Of a stretch of 64,000 bases of DNA, positions 35,928 through 45,355 are shown one piece after another (position 1 is the stretch's first letter; every line of letters starts with the position of its first letter). Source of the stretch: Lysobacterales bacterium. GTDB taxonomy: Bacteria; Pseudomonadota; Gammaproteobacteria; Xanthomonadales; Xanthomonadaceae. The stretch lies in NCBI GenBank assembly GCA_017302135.1, contig JAFLDZ010000002.1, positions 124,001 through 188,000 of the forward strand. The letters run 5' to 3'. The notes under the pieces were generated by a model. It made no database searches, had not been told where the DNA came from, and was given only the letters and a program-made list of their open reading frames with translations. The position numbers and the translations under genes were made by a program.

Positions 35928-37064
35928 ATGAAACTGCGAGTGTTGGGGCTTTCCATCGCCGTCTGTCTGCTGGCCGCCTGCGGCGACAAATCCGACAGCG
36001 GCGCCGCGTCCACCGACGGCAAGTCTGGAGGCGACGACGACAAGACCTTGAACGTCTACAACTGGTCGGATTACATCGCCGAAACCACCATCCCGGACTT
36101 CGAGAAGAAGAGCGGCGTGAAGGTGGTCTACGACGTCTTCGACAGCAACGAGATGGTCGAGACCAAGCTGCTCGCGGGCTCCAGCGGTTACGACATCGTC
36201 GTGCCCACGCTGAATTTCCTCGGCCGACAGATCCAGGCCGGTGTCTTCCAGAAACTGGACAAGTCGAAGATTCCGAATATCGCCAACCTCGACCCGGAGA
36301 TGATGAAGCGCATCGCGCTGCAGGATCCGGGCAATGAATACGCGGTGCCGTACCTGTGGGGCACCACCGGCATCGGCTACAACGTCGACAAGATCACCGC
36401 CGCATTCGGCAACACCGATGTCACCAACAGCTGGGACCTGGTGTTCAAGCCGGAAAACATCGCCAAGCTCAAGGGCTGCGGCGTCACCCTTCTCGATACG
36501 CCTTCGGAAATCATCCCGATTGCGCTGAACTATCTCGGCGAAGATCCCAACAGCCAGGATCCAGCGGTGATCGACAAGGCGGCCGCCTTGCTGAAGACGA
36601 TCCGTCCCTACGTCACCAACTTCCATTCCTCGCAGTACATCGATTCGATGGCCACCGGCAATACCTGTCTGGTGGTCGGCTGGTCGGGCGACATCATCCA
36701 GGCGCGCGACCGCGCCGAAGAAGCCAAGAACGGCGTGAAGATCGGCTATTCCATCCCGAAGGAAGGCGCGCCGATGTGGTTCGACATGCTGGCGATTCCG
36801 AAGGATGCCAAGCATGTCGAGAGCGCGAATGCATTCATCAACCATCTGCTCGAACCCCAGGTCGCCGCCAACAACACCAATTTCGTCAGCTACCCGAACG
36901 CCATTCCCAAGGCGACGCCGCTGGTCGAAAAGGACATCAGCGGCGATCCGACGATCTACCCGCCGCCGGATGTCACCGCGAAGCTCTTCACCTTCGCGAT
37001 CATCCCGCCCGATGTGGACCGCCAGTACACGCGGATCTGGACCCAGCTCAAGACCGGTCGTTGA
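35928..37064 (+). CDS. potF: Putrescine/spermidine ABC transporter substrate-binding lipoprotein
   Basis: A 378-residue periplasmic binding protein with a lipobox (CLLAACG, lipidated Cys18) and an Asp/Ser/Gly-rich linker. The PotF/PotD fold starts LNVYNWSDYIAETTI. Pocket segments include FDSNEMVETKLLAG, GTTGIGYN and GWSGDII. It delivers polyamine to PotHI. An intra-operon hairpin with tandem repeats follows before potG, which could favour higher expression of this subunit. Lipid anchoring differs from the soluble E. coli PotF. Confidence 0.93.
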   Translation: MKLRVLGLSIAVCLLAACGDKSDSGAASTDGKSGGDDDKTLNVYNWSDYIAETTIPDFEKKSGVKVVYDVFDSNEMVETKLLAGSSGYDIVVPTLNFLGRQIQAGVFQKLDKSKIPNIANLDPEMMKRIALQDPGNEYAVPYLWGTTGIGYNVDKITAAFGNTDVTNSWDLVFKPENIAKLKGCGVTLLDTPSEIIPIALNYLGEDPNSQDPAVIDKAAALLKTIRPYVTNFHSSQYIDSMATGNTCLVVGWSGDIIQARDRAEEAKNGVKIGYSIPKEGAPMWFDMLAIPKDAKHVESANAFINHLLEPQVAANNTNFVSYPNAIPKATPLVEKDISGDPTIYPPPDVTAKLFTFAIIPPDVDRQYTRIWTQLKTGR

Positions 37065-37070
37065 TGCGTC

Positions 37071-37104
37071 GCAGCGGGGCAGACAGCGATGCCTGCCCCG
37101 CTGC
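37071..37104 (+). promoter_or_regulatory. Intra-operon stem-loop after potF
   Basis: GCAGCGGGGCA (37071-37081) and TGCCCCGCTGC (37094-37104) are perfect 11-base arms with a 12-base loop, starting 6 bases after the potF stop. No T-run follows. Such structures in ABC operons commonly stabilise the upstream mRNA or attenuate downstream expression, giving an excess of binding protein. Confidence 0.7.
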
Positions 37105-37120
37105 ATTCCGGGCTGAATTC

Positions 37121-37167
37121 AGAGCGAGCTGCATTTAGATCGAACTGTGTTTAGAGCGAGCTGTTTT
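37121..37167 (+). repeat. Three degenerate 16-bp tandem repeats before potG
   Basis: Units at 37121-37136, 37137-37152 and 37153-37167 follow AGAGCGAGCTGcaTTT with few differences. They fill the gap between the potF hairpin and the potG ribosome site. The function is unknown; they could be a regulator array or slippage-prone spacer. Confidence 0.6.
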
Positions 37168-37190
37168 CGAGTTGAATCCGAGGGGAATCC

Positions 37191-38339
37191 ATGGCCGCAG
37201 TCGCCAATGAAAAACCGCATCACGGTGCTTCCGGCGCCGCCAAGGCCACGGTCGAGGATTATCTCCGCATCGCCGATGTCCGCAAGGAATTCGACGGTTT
37301 CGTCGCGGTCGACGACACCAATCTGTCGATCCGCAAAGGCGAGATCTTCGCGTTGCTCGGCGGTTCGGGATGCGGCAAGTCGACGCTGCTGCGCTGCCTC
37401 GGTGGCTTCGAAAAACCAACGTCCGGAAAGATCTATCTCGACGGCCAGGTGATGAACGATCTGCCGCCGTACGAGCGTCCGATCAACATGATGTTCCAGT
37501 CGTACGCGTTGTTCCCGCACATGACCGTGGAGCAGAACATCGCATTCGGACTGAAGCAGGACGGCTTGGGCAAAGAGGCCATCGCCAAGCGCGTCGAGGA
37601 CATGCTCAATCTGGTGCAACTGGGCAAGCTCGCCAAACGCAAACCGCACCAGCTGTCCGGCGGCCAGCAGCAGCGCGTCGCCCTGGCGCGTTCGCTGGCG
37701 AAGGGCCCCAAGCTGTTGCTGCTCGACGAACCGATGGGCGCGCTCGACAAGAAACTGCGCTCGAAGATGCAATTGGAACTGGTCGACATCATCGAGAAGT
37801 CTGGCGTGACCTGCGTGATGGTCACCCACGACCAGGAAGAAGCGATGACCATGGCCACGCGCATCGCGCTGATGGATGCGGGCCGGATCCGCCAGGTCGG
37901 CACGCCCGATGAAATCTACGAATCGCCGACCAGCCGCTTCGCTGCGGAATTCATCGGCTCGATCAATATGTTCGATGGCCGGATCGATGAAGACGAGGCC
38001 GACTACATCACCATCCAGTCGCCATCGCTGCCGGTGCCGATCTATGTCGGTCACGGTGTCTCCGGCTTCGAAGGACAGGAAGTGGGATACGGCGTGCGTC
38101 CCGAAAAGCTGACGATCAGCAAGGAAGAGCCGGCGCAGCTCTACAACAAGGCGCAGGGCAAGATCGAGGACATCGCCTACTTCGGCAGCCACTCGGTGTT
38201 CCATGTCCGTCTGCCGAGCGGCTACAAGGTCATGGCCAATTTCGCCAACCAGCAGCGCTGGGCCAGCGAAGGCATGACCTGGGGCGACACAGTCTGGGTG
38301 TCGTGGGGCGACAAGGAAGGCGTGGTGCTCACGTCATGA
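37191..38339 (+). CDS. potG: Polyamine ABC transporter ATP-binding protein
   Basis: A 382-residue ATPase of the CUT1/PotA-PotG type. Walker A is GGSGCGKST (near residues 57-65), the signature LSGGQQQRVALARSL, Walker B LLLLDEPMGALD and the H-loop VTHDQEEA. A C-terminal TOBE domain (about 290-375) follows. It drives uptake with PotF, PotH and PotI. Its stop overlaps the potH start (ATGA), indicating translational coupling. Confidence 0.95.
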   Translation: MAAVANEKPHHGASGAAKATVEDYLRIADVRKEFDGFVAVDDTNLSIRKGEIFALLGGSGCGKSTLLRCLGGFEKPTSGKIYLDGQVMNDLPPYERPINMMFQSYALFPHMTVEQNIAFGLKQDGLGKEAIAKRVEDMLNLVQLGKLAKRKPHQLSGGQQQRVALARSLAKGPKLLLLDEPMGALDKKLRSKMQLELVDIIEKSGVTCVMVTHDQEEAMTMATRIALMDAGRIRQVGTPDEIYESPTSRFAAEFIGSINMFDGRIDEDEADYITIQSPSLPVPIYVGHGVSGFEGQEVGYGVRPEKLTISKEEPAQLYNKAQGKIEDIAYFGSHSVFHVRLPSGYKVMANFANQQRWASEGMTWGDTVWVSWGDKEGVVLTS

Positions 38340-39247
38340 ACCTCCGGTCGCTGAAGAAGTACCTGCCGGGGCCGCGCTGGGGCGTCATCGCCGTCCCGTA
38401 CTTCTGGCTGCTGCTGTTCTTCGCGATCCCGTTCCTGATCGTGCTGAAGATCTCGTTCGCCAAACTGGCGATCGCGCAGCCGCCGTACACGCCGATCCTG
38501 GAGTTCGTGAAGAGCGAGGTGCTGCTCAAACTCAATCTCACCAACTACACGGTGCTGTTCTCCGACTCGCAGTACCTGCTGGCATACGCCAGTTCGCTGA
38601 AGATCGCGGCGATCTCGACCCTGTTCACGCTGCTGATCGGCTATCCGATGGCCTACGTCATCTCGCGCCTGTCTCCGTCCGCGCGCAATATCGCGATGAT
38701 GCTGGTGGTGCTGCCGTCGTGGACTTCGTTCCTGATCCGCGTCTACGCCTGGATCGGCATCCTCGACAACAACGGCCTGCTCAACAGCCTGCTGATGAAG
38801 ATCGGGTTGATCGATGCGCCGCTGCAGATCCTCAACACGCCGCTCGCGGCCTACATCGGGATCGTCTACTGCTATCTGCCGTTCATGATCCTGCCGCTGT
38901 ATTCCAACCTGCTGAAGTTCGACCACCGTCTGCTGGAAGCCGCCTACGATCTCGGCGCCAAGCCTTGGAAGGCCTTCCTCAAGATCACCTTGCCGATGTC
39001 GCGCTCGGGCATCATCGCCGGCTGCATGCTGGTGATGATTCCCGCGATCGGCGAGTTCGTCATTCCCGAAATGCTCGGCGGCCCGGATACGCTGATGATC
39101 GGTCGCGTGCTGTGGAGCGAGTTCTTCAACAACCGCGATTGGCCGGTGGCATCGGCCGTGGCGATCGTCATGCTGATCATGCTGCTCATCCCGATCCTGA
39201 TCTTCAACCGCGTCCAGCAGAAAGAGCTGGAAGGGCGGCTGACATGA
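38336..39247 (+). CDS. potH: Polyamine ABC transporter permease
   Basis: A 303-residue inner-membrane permease with six predicted helices and the cytoplasmic EAA loop EAAYDLGAKPWKAFLKITLP that docks on PotG. The start at 38336 (MNLRSLKKYLPG) overlaps the potG stop, and its own stop overlaps the potI start by four bases. The strong hydrophobic start GVIAVPYFWLLLFFAIPFLIV is typical of PotB/PotH. Confidence 0.95.
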   Translation: MNLRSLKKYLPGPRWGVIAVPYFWLLLFFAIPFLIVLKISFAKLAIAQPPYTPILEFVKSEVLLKLNLTNYTVLFSDSQYLLAYASSLKIAAISTLFTLLIGYPMAYVISRLSPSARNIAMMLVVLPSWTSFLIRVYAWIGILDNNGLLNSLLMKIGLIDAPLQILNTPLAAYIGIVYCYLPFMILPLYSNLLKFDHRLLEAAYDLGAKPWKAFLKITLPMSRSGIIAGCMLVMIPAIGEFVIPEMLGGPDTLMIGRVLWSEFFNNRDWPVASAVAIVMLIMLLIPILIFNRVQQKELEGRLT

Positions 39248-40110
39248 GCGGCACCACGATGCAAAGCAATCGCGCGATCCGCTGGACGGTCCTGGGCCTG
39301 GGCTTCGCATTCCTCTACATCCCGATCCTGATCCTGATCGTCTACTCCTTCAACGAATCCCGACTGGCTTCGGTGTGGTCCGGATTTTCGTTCAAGTGGT
39401 ATGGCGAGCTGATGCGCGATCGCTCGATGCTGGACGCCGCCTGGGTCAGTCTGAAAGTCGCGTTCTGGACCGCAACCGCTGCGGTGGTGCTCGGTACGAT
39501 GGCGGCGCTGGCGATGACCCGCATGCACCATTTTCCGACCAAGACCCTGTTCGGCGCGATGATCACCGCGCCGCTGGTGATGCCGGAAGTCATCACCGGT
39601 CTTTCGATCCTGCTGATGCTGGTGTCGATGGGCGGCTTGATCGGGATCGCGCCGAAAGGCGTGGTCGCGATCTGGGTCGCGCACGTGACCTTCACGCTGG
39701 CGTTCGTGACCGTGGTGGTGTCGTCGCGACTCGCGGAACTCGACAAATCTCTTGAAGAAGCAGCGATGGATCTCGGCGCCAACCGGATCAAGGTGTTCTT
39801 CCTGATCACGCTGCCGATCATCGCGCCGGCGCTGGTGTCGGGTTGGCTGCTGGCGTTCACGCTGTCGCTGGACGACGTGGTGATCGCCAGCTTTGTCGCC
39901 GGCCCGAACTCGACCACGCTGCCGATGAAGGTCTTCTCGTCGGTCCGTCTCGGGCTCAGTCCCAAGATCAACGCGCTGGCGACCCTGATGGTGCTGGCGG
40001 TGTCGCTCGCGGCGGTGACCGGCTGGTGGTTGATGTACCGCGAAGAGAAGCGCAGGCAGCGCGATATCCAGTTAGCGGCCCAATCCAGTACGGACCAAGA
40101 CAATACTTGA
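39244..40110 (+). CDS. potI: Polyamine ABC transporter permease
   Basis: A 288-residue permease, the second half of the PotHI channel, with six helices and the EAA loop EAAMDLGANRIKVFFLITLP. ATG 39244 overlaps the potH stop (ATGA). The basic C-terminus (YREEKRRQRD) is cytoplasmic. A succinate-semialdehyde dehydrogenase gene starts 9 bp downstream, linking uptake and catabolism in one transcript. Confidence 0.95.
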   Translation: MSGTTMQSNRAIRWTVLGLGFAFLYIPILILIVYSFNESRLASVWSGFSFKWYGELMRDRSMLDAAWVSLKVAFWTATAAVVLGTMAALAMTRMHHFPTKTLFGAMITAPLVMPEVITGLSILLMLVSMGGLIGIAPKGVVAIWVAHVTFTLAFVTVVVSSRLAELDKSLEEAAMDLGANRIKVFFLITLPIIAPALVSGWLLAFTLSLDDVVIASFVAGPNSTTLPMKVFSSVRLGLSPKINALATLMVLAVSLAAVTGWWLMYREEKRRQRDIQLAAQSSTDQDNT

Positions 40111-40119
40111 GGTGACATC

Positions 40120-41481
40120 ATGACGGTGCGATTGATCCATCCATGGACCGGCGAGATCGACTACACCTACGACTACGTCGGCGAGCCCGAGGTCGAACGC
40201 GCCCTGCAATCTGCGGCGCAAGCGGCTCCAGGCTGGGCCGCCCGCAGTCTCGATGAACGTGCCGGGCTGATGCGTGCGGTCGCCGCGCGCCTGCGCGAAC
40301 AGCGCGATGCCATCGCTGCGATCATGACTGCCGACATGGGCAAGCTGCGCAGGGAAGCACTGGTCGAAATCGAGAAATCGGCGTCCGCCTGCGAATACTA
40401 CGCAGACCATGCCATCGATTACCTGCGCGACGGCATGATCGCGACCGAAGCGCATCGCAGCTACGTCACCTACGAGCCACTGGGCTGCATTTTCGCGGTG
40501 ATGCCGTGGAATTTCCCGATCTGGCAGGTGTTCCGTTTCCTGGCGCCGGGACTGATGGCGGGCAATGTCGCGGTGCTCAAGCATGCGACCAACGTGCCGC
40601 GCTGCGCGGACGCCATCGCCGGTGTGCTGCGCGATGCCGGAATTCCCGACGGTGTGTTCGGCGTGCTGCATATCGATAACACGATGGCCGCGCGTGTCAT
40701 CGCCGATCCCCGCGTGAAGGCGGTGACCCTGACCGGCAGCGAACGCGCCGGCAGTGCGGTCGCTTCGACGGCCGGCAAACACCTGAAGAAATGCGTGATG
40801 GAACTCGGCGGCAGCGATCCGTTCGTGGTGCTCGACGATGCCGATCTCGAAGCGACCATCCCCGCCGCCGTCGCTTCACGCTTCGGCAATGCGGGACAGA
40901 CCTGTATCGCCGCCAAGCGCTTCATCGTGACGCCGGGCATCGCCGATGCGTTCGTCGCCCGTTTCGTCGAAGCCGTCGCCAAACTCGCCGTCGGCGACCC
41001 GGCTCTGGACGCCACCACGCTCGCGCCGATGGCTCGCGCCGACCTGCGCGACGAAGTGCACGACCAGGTGCAGCGCAGCGTCGCGGCCGGCGCAAAACTG
41101 CTGCTCGGTGGCGTGCCGGGGCAGGGCGCTTCGCACTATCCGGCGACGATCCTCGATCACGTCGTCACCGGCATGCCCGCATACCACGAAGAACTGTTCG
41201 GCCCTGCCGCCAGCATCCTGCGTGCCTGCGACGACGATGACGCCGTGCGCCTCGCCAACGATACCGACTTCGGCCTCGGCGCCAGCGTCTGGACGACAGA
41301 CAAGGTCCGCGGCGAAGCGGTCGCACGGCGCATGCAGGCCGGCGCCACCTTCGTCAACGCCATCGTGCGCAGCGATGTCAGGCTGCCGTTCGGCGGAACG
41401 AAGACGTCGGGCTTTGGTCGTGAACTTGCGGAACACGGCATCCACGAGTTCATGAACATCAAGACGGTCTACGTCGCCTGA
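40120..41481 (+). CDS. Succinate-semialdehyde dehydrogenase
   Basis: A 453-residue aldehyde dehydrogenase. Catalytic Cys262 lies in GNAGQTCIAAKR, Glu229 in MELGGSDPF, and the NAD-binding segment is MPWNFPIWQ. Its length and the GSDPF variant match the Sad/YneI branch that oxidises succinate semialdehyde. It would take the product of GABA transamination to succinate for the TCA cycle. It lies 9 bp after potI and ends the rightward operon. GabD-type proteins are about 30 residues longer, so Sad is the better analogue. Confidence 0.9.
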   Translation: MTVRLIHPWTGEIDYTYDYVGEPEVERALQSAAQAAPGWAARSLDERAGLMRAVAARLREQRDAIAAIMTADMGKLRREALVEIEKSASACEYYADHAIDYLRDGMIATEAHRSYVTYEPLGCIFAVMPWNFPIWQVFRFLAPGLMAGNVAVLKHATNVPRCADAIAGVLRDAGIPDGVFGVLHIDNTMAARVIADPRVKAVTLTGSERAGSAVASTAGKHLKKCVMELGGSDPFVVLDDADLEATIPAAVASRFGNAGQTCIAAKRFIVTPGIADAFVARFVEAVAKLAVGDPALDATTLAPMARADLRDEVHDQVQRSVAAGAKLLLGGVPGQGASHYPATILDHVVTGMPAYHEELFGPAASILRACDDDDAVRLANDTDFGLGASVWTTDKVRGEAVARRMQAGATFVNAIVRSDVRLPFGGTKTSGFGRELAEHGIHEFMNIKTVYVA

Positions 41482-41528
41482 ACGCGGTCGCTCGCCCTCA
41501 GCAGCCGGGGGCTTGTCAGGGGCATGGA

Positions 41529-42221
41529 TCAATCGCCCATGACGAATGCGTCAGGAATTTCATAGCGCTCCGTGCCCAGCGTCGCGATGGTGGTGTCGCC
41601 TTCGCGGGTTGAACCACTTTTCATGGCCGCAGTGCCGTCGGCTTCCGCCGTCGAGAACGTGAGGAAGCTGCCGTCGTTGTTGAAGAAGATCGTGCGCTGA
41701 CGGCCATCGGGGAGCGCGACTTCGATATAGGTGCCGGTCTCGGTCCCGCGCACGACGCCGGCTTCGCACATCCCGGCGGGCGCGCCCTCATAGCCGGAGC
41801 AGCGGATCTGCGCGGTCGCGTTGTAGCGGGTCCCGGCGACCTTGGCGTCGCCTTGGCCATCGCCGTCGCCGGGCTTGGCCGCGCTCGCGGGCACCGACAC
41901 CAGGGTCACGCCATCGACAGTCGCGACCACGGTGCCACCCAACTTTGCCGCGTCATCGGCGAGCAGGCAGCCTGCGAGCGTTGCGCTGTCATCCAGGTAA
42001 TTCACGGTTGCCCGGCTCTCACCGATCTTCCGGCAGGCATCGCCCGGGTTGGGGTAACCATCGCCCATGACATTCAGGCTGGCGGGCCAAGTGGCCGGCG
42101 CTCCCGCTTGGCTGTCGATGGTTGCGGCTGCGGCCTTGCCGTTATCCGAGGCTGGCTTGCAGCCTGCGGTCATCAGGGTCACCGCTACTGAAATGAGACT
42201 GACTCGCATGAGGGTACGCAT
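41529..42221 (-). CDS. Lipoprotein of unknown function
   Basis: A 230-residue protein with a lipobox (LMTAGC, lipidated Cys21) and an Ala/Ser-rich linker. The mature part has six cysteines (GDACRKI, AGCLLAD, IRCSGYE, GMCEAG among them) that may form disulfides. It also contains repeated beta-type segments such as GTYIEVALPDGRQRTIFFNNDG. It is convergent with the succinate-semialdehyde dehydrogenase gene (47 bp apart). No family is recognised. It marks the start of a block of genes unrelated to polyamine catabolism. Confidence 0.75.
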   Translation of the reverse strand: MRTLMRVSLISVAVTLMTAGCKPASDNGKAAAATIDSQAGAPATWPASLNVMGDGYPNPGDACRKIGESRATVNYLDDSATLAGCLLADDAAKLGGTVVATVDGVTLVSVPASAAKPGDGDGQGDAKVAGTRYNATAQIRCSGYEGAPAGMCEAGVVRGTETGTYIEVALPDGRQRTIFFNNDGSFLTFSTAEADGTAAMKSGSTREGDTTIATLGTERYEIPDAFVMGD

Positions 42222-42501
42222 AGTCGAGATGCTCCTATCCGGTGGACTGCTGGTTTACGTCATACGCTCTTACGTCATGCGTTGCGCGATTGCCGAATTC
42301 AAAAGTAAAGACAGGGAGTGGGTCGCCGCGCGACCAAGCAACACAAGGTGCTTGTTTTATCGCTGTTTAGCACAACTTTCGATTCTGGGACAGGTTCTGG
42401 TCAAGCCCTCTTCGGGCAGCTCCGATCGGTTGCCTATCCTGCGATTGACAGGCTCCTGTATCGGGTCTAGATTTTTGGAAAAGGACTATGGCGGAGGCGA
42501 T

Positions 42502-44604
42502 ATGAACCGCATGATCGGGAAGGTTCCGTTTCCTGTATGCCGCTTGGCGATTGTTACGACACTCGTTTTTGTTTGCGGGGCTCATACGTCGGCCAGCGAG
42601 CCCAGCGATGCCGGTCGTGCAGGCCCCGACCAGATGGTCTTCAGCGTCGAGAACATGGACAAATCGGTTTCCCCAGGAACCGATTTCTACAGATACGCAG
42701 CAGGCGGATGGCTGTCCCGCGTCCAGCGCCCCGAACGCCACGGCAGCTACGGCTTTTTCGAAATCGTCGCCGATCGCGTCCAGGACCAGATGCGACAGGT
42801 TCTCAAGCAGGCAGGTCGCGATGCCGCGACTGCGGCGAAGGGCAGCCCGAGCCAGCAGGTCGGTACGTTCTACAACGCCTATATGGACCTCGACGCGCGC
42901 CGGGCGAAGGGGATGACTCCGATCGGACCTGTCCTCGACCGGGTTGATGCGATCCGCGACATGAACGGTCTCGTGCATTTCATGGCGCAGTCGGCGCGCG
43001 ACGGCGGACCGACCTTGTTCCTCGAGTTTTCGTCTGACGTCGACCTTGCCGACAACAAGCTCAACGTGATGTACCTCGGTGCCGGTTCACTCGGCCTGTC
43101 CGACGATTTCGAGGATGTTTTCGAAGAGGCCGAAGGCGGGTCGCGCATCACCGGCTATCGCACTTATCTGGCCCAGGTACTGAAGTTGGCCGGAACCGCG
43201 CCAGCCGAAGCCGCGCGCATCGCAGACCTGTCGATCCGGGTCGACCGCGCGCTGCACGCTGCCAAGCTGCCACCCGCCCAAGCCAATGATCCCGGCAAGA
43301 TCTACAACGTTACGACCCTCGACAAGCTACAACCCCAGATTCCCCGACTCGATCTTGGCCTGCTGCTCAAGTCGCTGCAATTCGGGTCACCGGACAGGCT
43401 GGTACTGACCGAACCGCACTATCTTCCGGCGCTGTCGGCGCTGCTCGCCGGGCTGTCGATGCAGGACATCCGCGACTATGCGCGGCTGCGCACGATCCTT
43501 GTCTACACGCCCTACCTGAGCCCGGATTTCGATACCCCGCTACTCGGGCTGAACAAGGCCCTCGTCGGCGTCAGCGTCCTGCCGTCGATGGAGGAACGCG
43601 CGCTGGATGCCATCAAGTCCCAGCTCGGTCAGCCGGTCAGCAAACTCTATACCGACAATTTCTTCCCGGCCGAGACACGCCAGCAGGCCACCGAAATGGT
43701 CGGGCTGATCAAAGGCGCATTTGTCCAGCGGATGCCGAGCCGGGTCTGGCTGTCCGGTGAGACCCGCGCTGCGGCCATCGCGAAGCTGGATGCGCTGGAA
43801 TTCAAGATCGGTTATCCCGACAAGTGGGTCGACTATTCCGGGGTTGCGATTACGAACGACCTCGTCGCGTCCATCACCGATATCTCGCGCCTCGATTTCG
43901 AACGCATGCGCCAGAAGATCGGCAAGCCGGCGGAGCATGAATACTTCGCCGATCAGAAGACCCTGCCGATGGTGGTCAATGCCGGCTACAACCCGACCGT
44001 GAACGGGTTCGAAGTGCCTGCCGCGATCATCCAGCCGCCGATGTACGACGCCGATGTCGATCCGGCCGTCAACTTCTGCCGCATGGGCGCAGTTCTCGGA
44101 CACGAGATGACCCACGGCTTCGACTGGACCGGCAAGCAGTTCGACAAGGACGGAAACATGCGGAACTGGTGGAAGCCGGTGGACGACACCGCCTTCGATG
44201 CGCTGGCGGGAAATCTTATCGCCCAAGCCAATCGCTATGAGTATCTGCCCGGCCAGATCAACGGCAGCGGCGCGCAGCAGGTGGGCGAGAACATGGCCGA
44301 CCTTGGCGGCATCACGCTCGCGCATGTCGCATTGCGCACGTACCTGGCGCGCCACCCGGACAAAGACGTTGTGATCGACGGACTGACCCAGGACCAGCGC
44401 TGCTTCCTCGCCTGGGCGCAACTATGGGCGTGGAAAGGTCAAGAAGGGATTCTGCGCTCGCAGGTCGCTCGCGACGCGCATCCCCCGAACGCATACCGTG
44501 CTGTTGCACCGCTTCAGCACGTTGACGCCTTCTATGATGCGTTCGGTATCAAGCTGGGCGACCCGATGTGGCTTGCCCCTGAAAAGCGGGTGCATGCCTG
44601 GTGA
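42502..44604 (+). CDS. M13-family zinc metallopeptidase (neprilysin/PepO type), exported
   Basis: A 700-residue protein with an N-terminal signal segment (VCRLAIVTTLVFVCGAHTSA) and the M13 start MDKSVSPGTDFYRYAAGGW. The catalytic centre is GHEMTHGFD (His534, Glu535, His538), with ENMADLGG (Glu596, Asp600) as third ligand and support. NAYR and the C-terminal aromatic residue are family-typical. It probably degrades peptides in the periplasm. A GGAGG sits seven bases before ATG 42502; the frame is open 435 bases upstream. There are no operon partners. Confidence 0.93.
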   Translation: MNRMIGKVPFPVCRLAIVTTLVFVCGAHTSASEPSDAGRAGPDQMVFSVENMDKSVSPGTDFYRYAAGGWLSRVQRPERHGSYGFFEIVADRVQDQMRQVLKQAGRDAATAAKGSPSQQVGTFYNAYMDLDARRAKGMTPIGPVLDRVDAIRDMNGLVHFMAQSARDGGPTLFLEFSSDVDLADNKLNVMYLGAGSLGLSDDFEDVFEEAEGGSRITGYRTYLAQVLKLAGTAPAEAARIADLSIRVDRALHAAKLPPAQANDPGKIYNVTTLDKLQPQIPRLDLGLLLKSLQFGSPDRLVLTEPHYLPALSALLAGLSMQDIRDYARLRTILVYTPYLSPDFDTPLLGLNKALVGVSVLPSMEERALDAIKSQLGQPVSKLYTDNFFPAETRQQATEMVGLIKGAFVQRMPSRVWLSGETRAAAIAKLDALEFKIGYPDKWVDYSGVAITNDLVASITDISRLDFERMRQKIGKPAEHEYFADQKTLPMVVNAGYNPTVNGFEVPAAIIQPPMYDADVDPAVNFCRMGAVLGHEMTHGFDWTGKQFDKDGNMRNWWKPVDDTAFDALAGNLIAQANRYEYLPGQINGSGAQQVGENMADLGGITLAHVALRTYLARHPDKDVVIDGLTQDQRCFLAWAQLWAWKGQEGILRSQVARDAHPPNAYRAVAPLQHVDAFYDAFGIKLGDPMWLAPEKRVHAW

Positions 44605-44786
44605 CCGAGGCCGCCCGGCGCTTGCGATTCGGAATACGCTGGGGCAGGGTGGTTGGTACGCCGCACCATCCGGCGACGATCTCCTCTGGGGTTTCCGACA
44701 GGGTTCTCCTTTCCGGTCGTTCGACAGGCGTATACAGGAATCGGCGGGCAGGGGCGCCATCCCGTTCCCGACATGGAGATATGGAC

Positions 44787-45050
44787 ATGAAGAAGTTGAA
44801 AAAGGCCGCAACCTGGGGTGCTCTGGTGGCAGGTTTGACGTATGCCATCGCTGCGTATGCGTATCCGATCTACGGCCCGAATCAGGAACTCTATGTGACC
44901 TATTACAGCAACGCTGCGCGCACCAATGAGGTCGGGGTACGCGCGATCGGTCATGACGACAACTGCAGTACCTGGCATGTGACCTGGGGCATCACCACGC
45001 CTTATTCGCGCGTCTCGGTCACGGACTGCATGACGATCGAGGAATACTGA
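44787..45050 (+). CDS. Small secreted protein (DUF6289-like)
   Basis: An 87-residue protein with a signal peptide (MKKLKKAATWGALVAGLTYAIAAYA) and a mature part of about 60 residues containing YVTYYSNAARTNEVGVRAIGH and two cysteines. The YYSNA...G pattern resembles the DUF6289 family of short exported xanthomonad proteins; this is by memory of the pattern only. ATG 44787 gives good spacing to GGAG; an ATG six bases upstream is too close. A strong terminator follows. Confidence 0.7.
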   Translation: MKKLKKAATWGALVAGLTYAIAAYAYPIYGPNQELYVTYYSNAARTNEVGVRAIGHDDNCSTWHVTWGITTPYSRVSVTDCMTIEEY

Positions 45051-45091
45051 GTCGGCCCCGGTTTTCCCATAGCCACAGGAGTTCCGCGAAG

Positions 45092-45126
45092 AGCCGGCCT
45101 GCGCAAAGGAGGCCGGCTTTTTTTTT
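45092..45126 (+). terminator. Intrinsic terminator
   Basis: AGCCGGCCT (45092-45100) pairs with AGGCCGGCT (45110-45118), directly followed by a run of T residues to 45126. It ends the small secreted-protein gene. Confidence 0.93.
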
Positions 45127-45189
45127 CGTTCTTTTCGGCGTGGCATCAAGTAGGTGTCATCAGGGGTTCGTGTAATACGCTCGACCAAT

Positions 45190-45222
45190 CTTATTTCGCA
45201 TAATGCATATTATGTAAATAAG
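45190..45222. promoter_or_regulatory. 33-bp AT-rich palindrome upstream of the unknown three-gene operon
   Basis: CTTATTT-cg-CATAAT (45190-45204) mirrors ATTATG-t-AAATAAG (45209-45222) around a GCAT centre. This gives 13 paired positions with one small asymmetric bulge. It is strikingly AT-rich in a GC-rich genome and ends 133 bases before the first gene. It could be an operator for a dimeric regulator or overlap the promoter. Confidence 0.6.
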
Positions 45223-45355
45223 CGTATGGCGCGCATTGGCCTCGGTAAGGCTCTGCCAGTGCGCTTCTCTGTGTCCGTTTGCTCGAACATCGAGCGTTGG
45301 TGTTATCAGAACGTGAGAATCATCACGGTTCTAGCCCGCGACTCAGGAGGATGCC

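Noticed and set aside
38303..40110. Possible frameshift in the pot permease genes, because long frames overlap there
   Set aside because: Each permease is complete with its own start, six helices and EAA loop. The overlaps are normal ATGA couplings.
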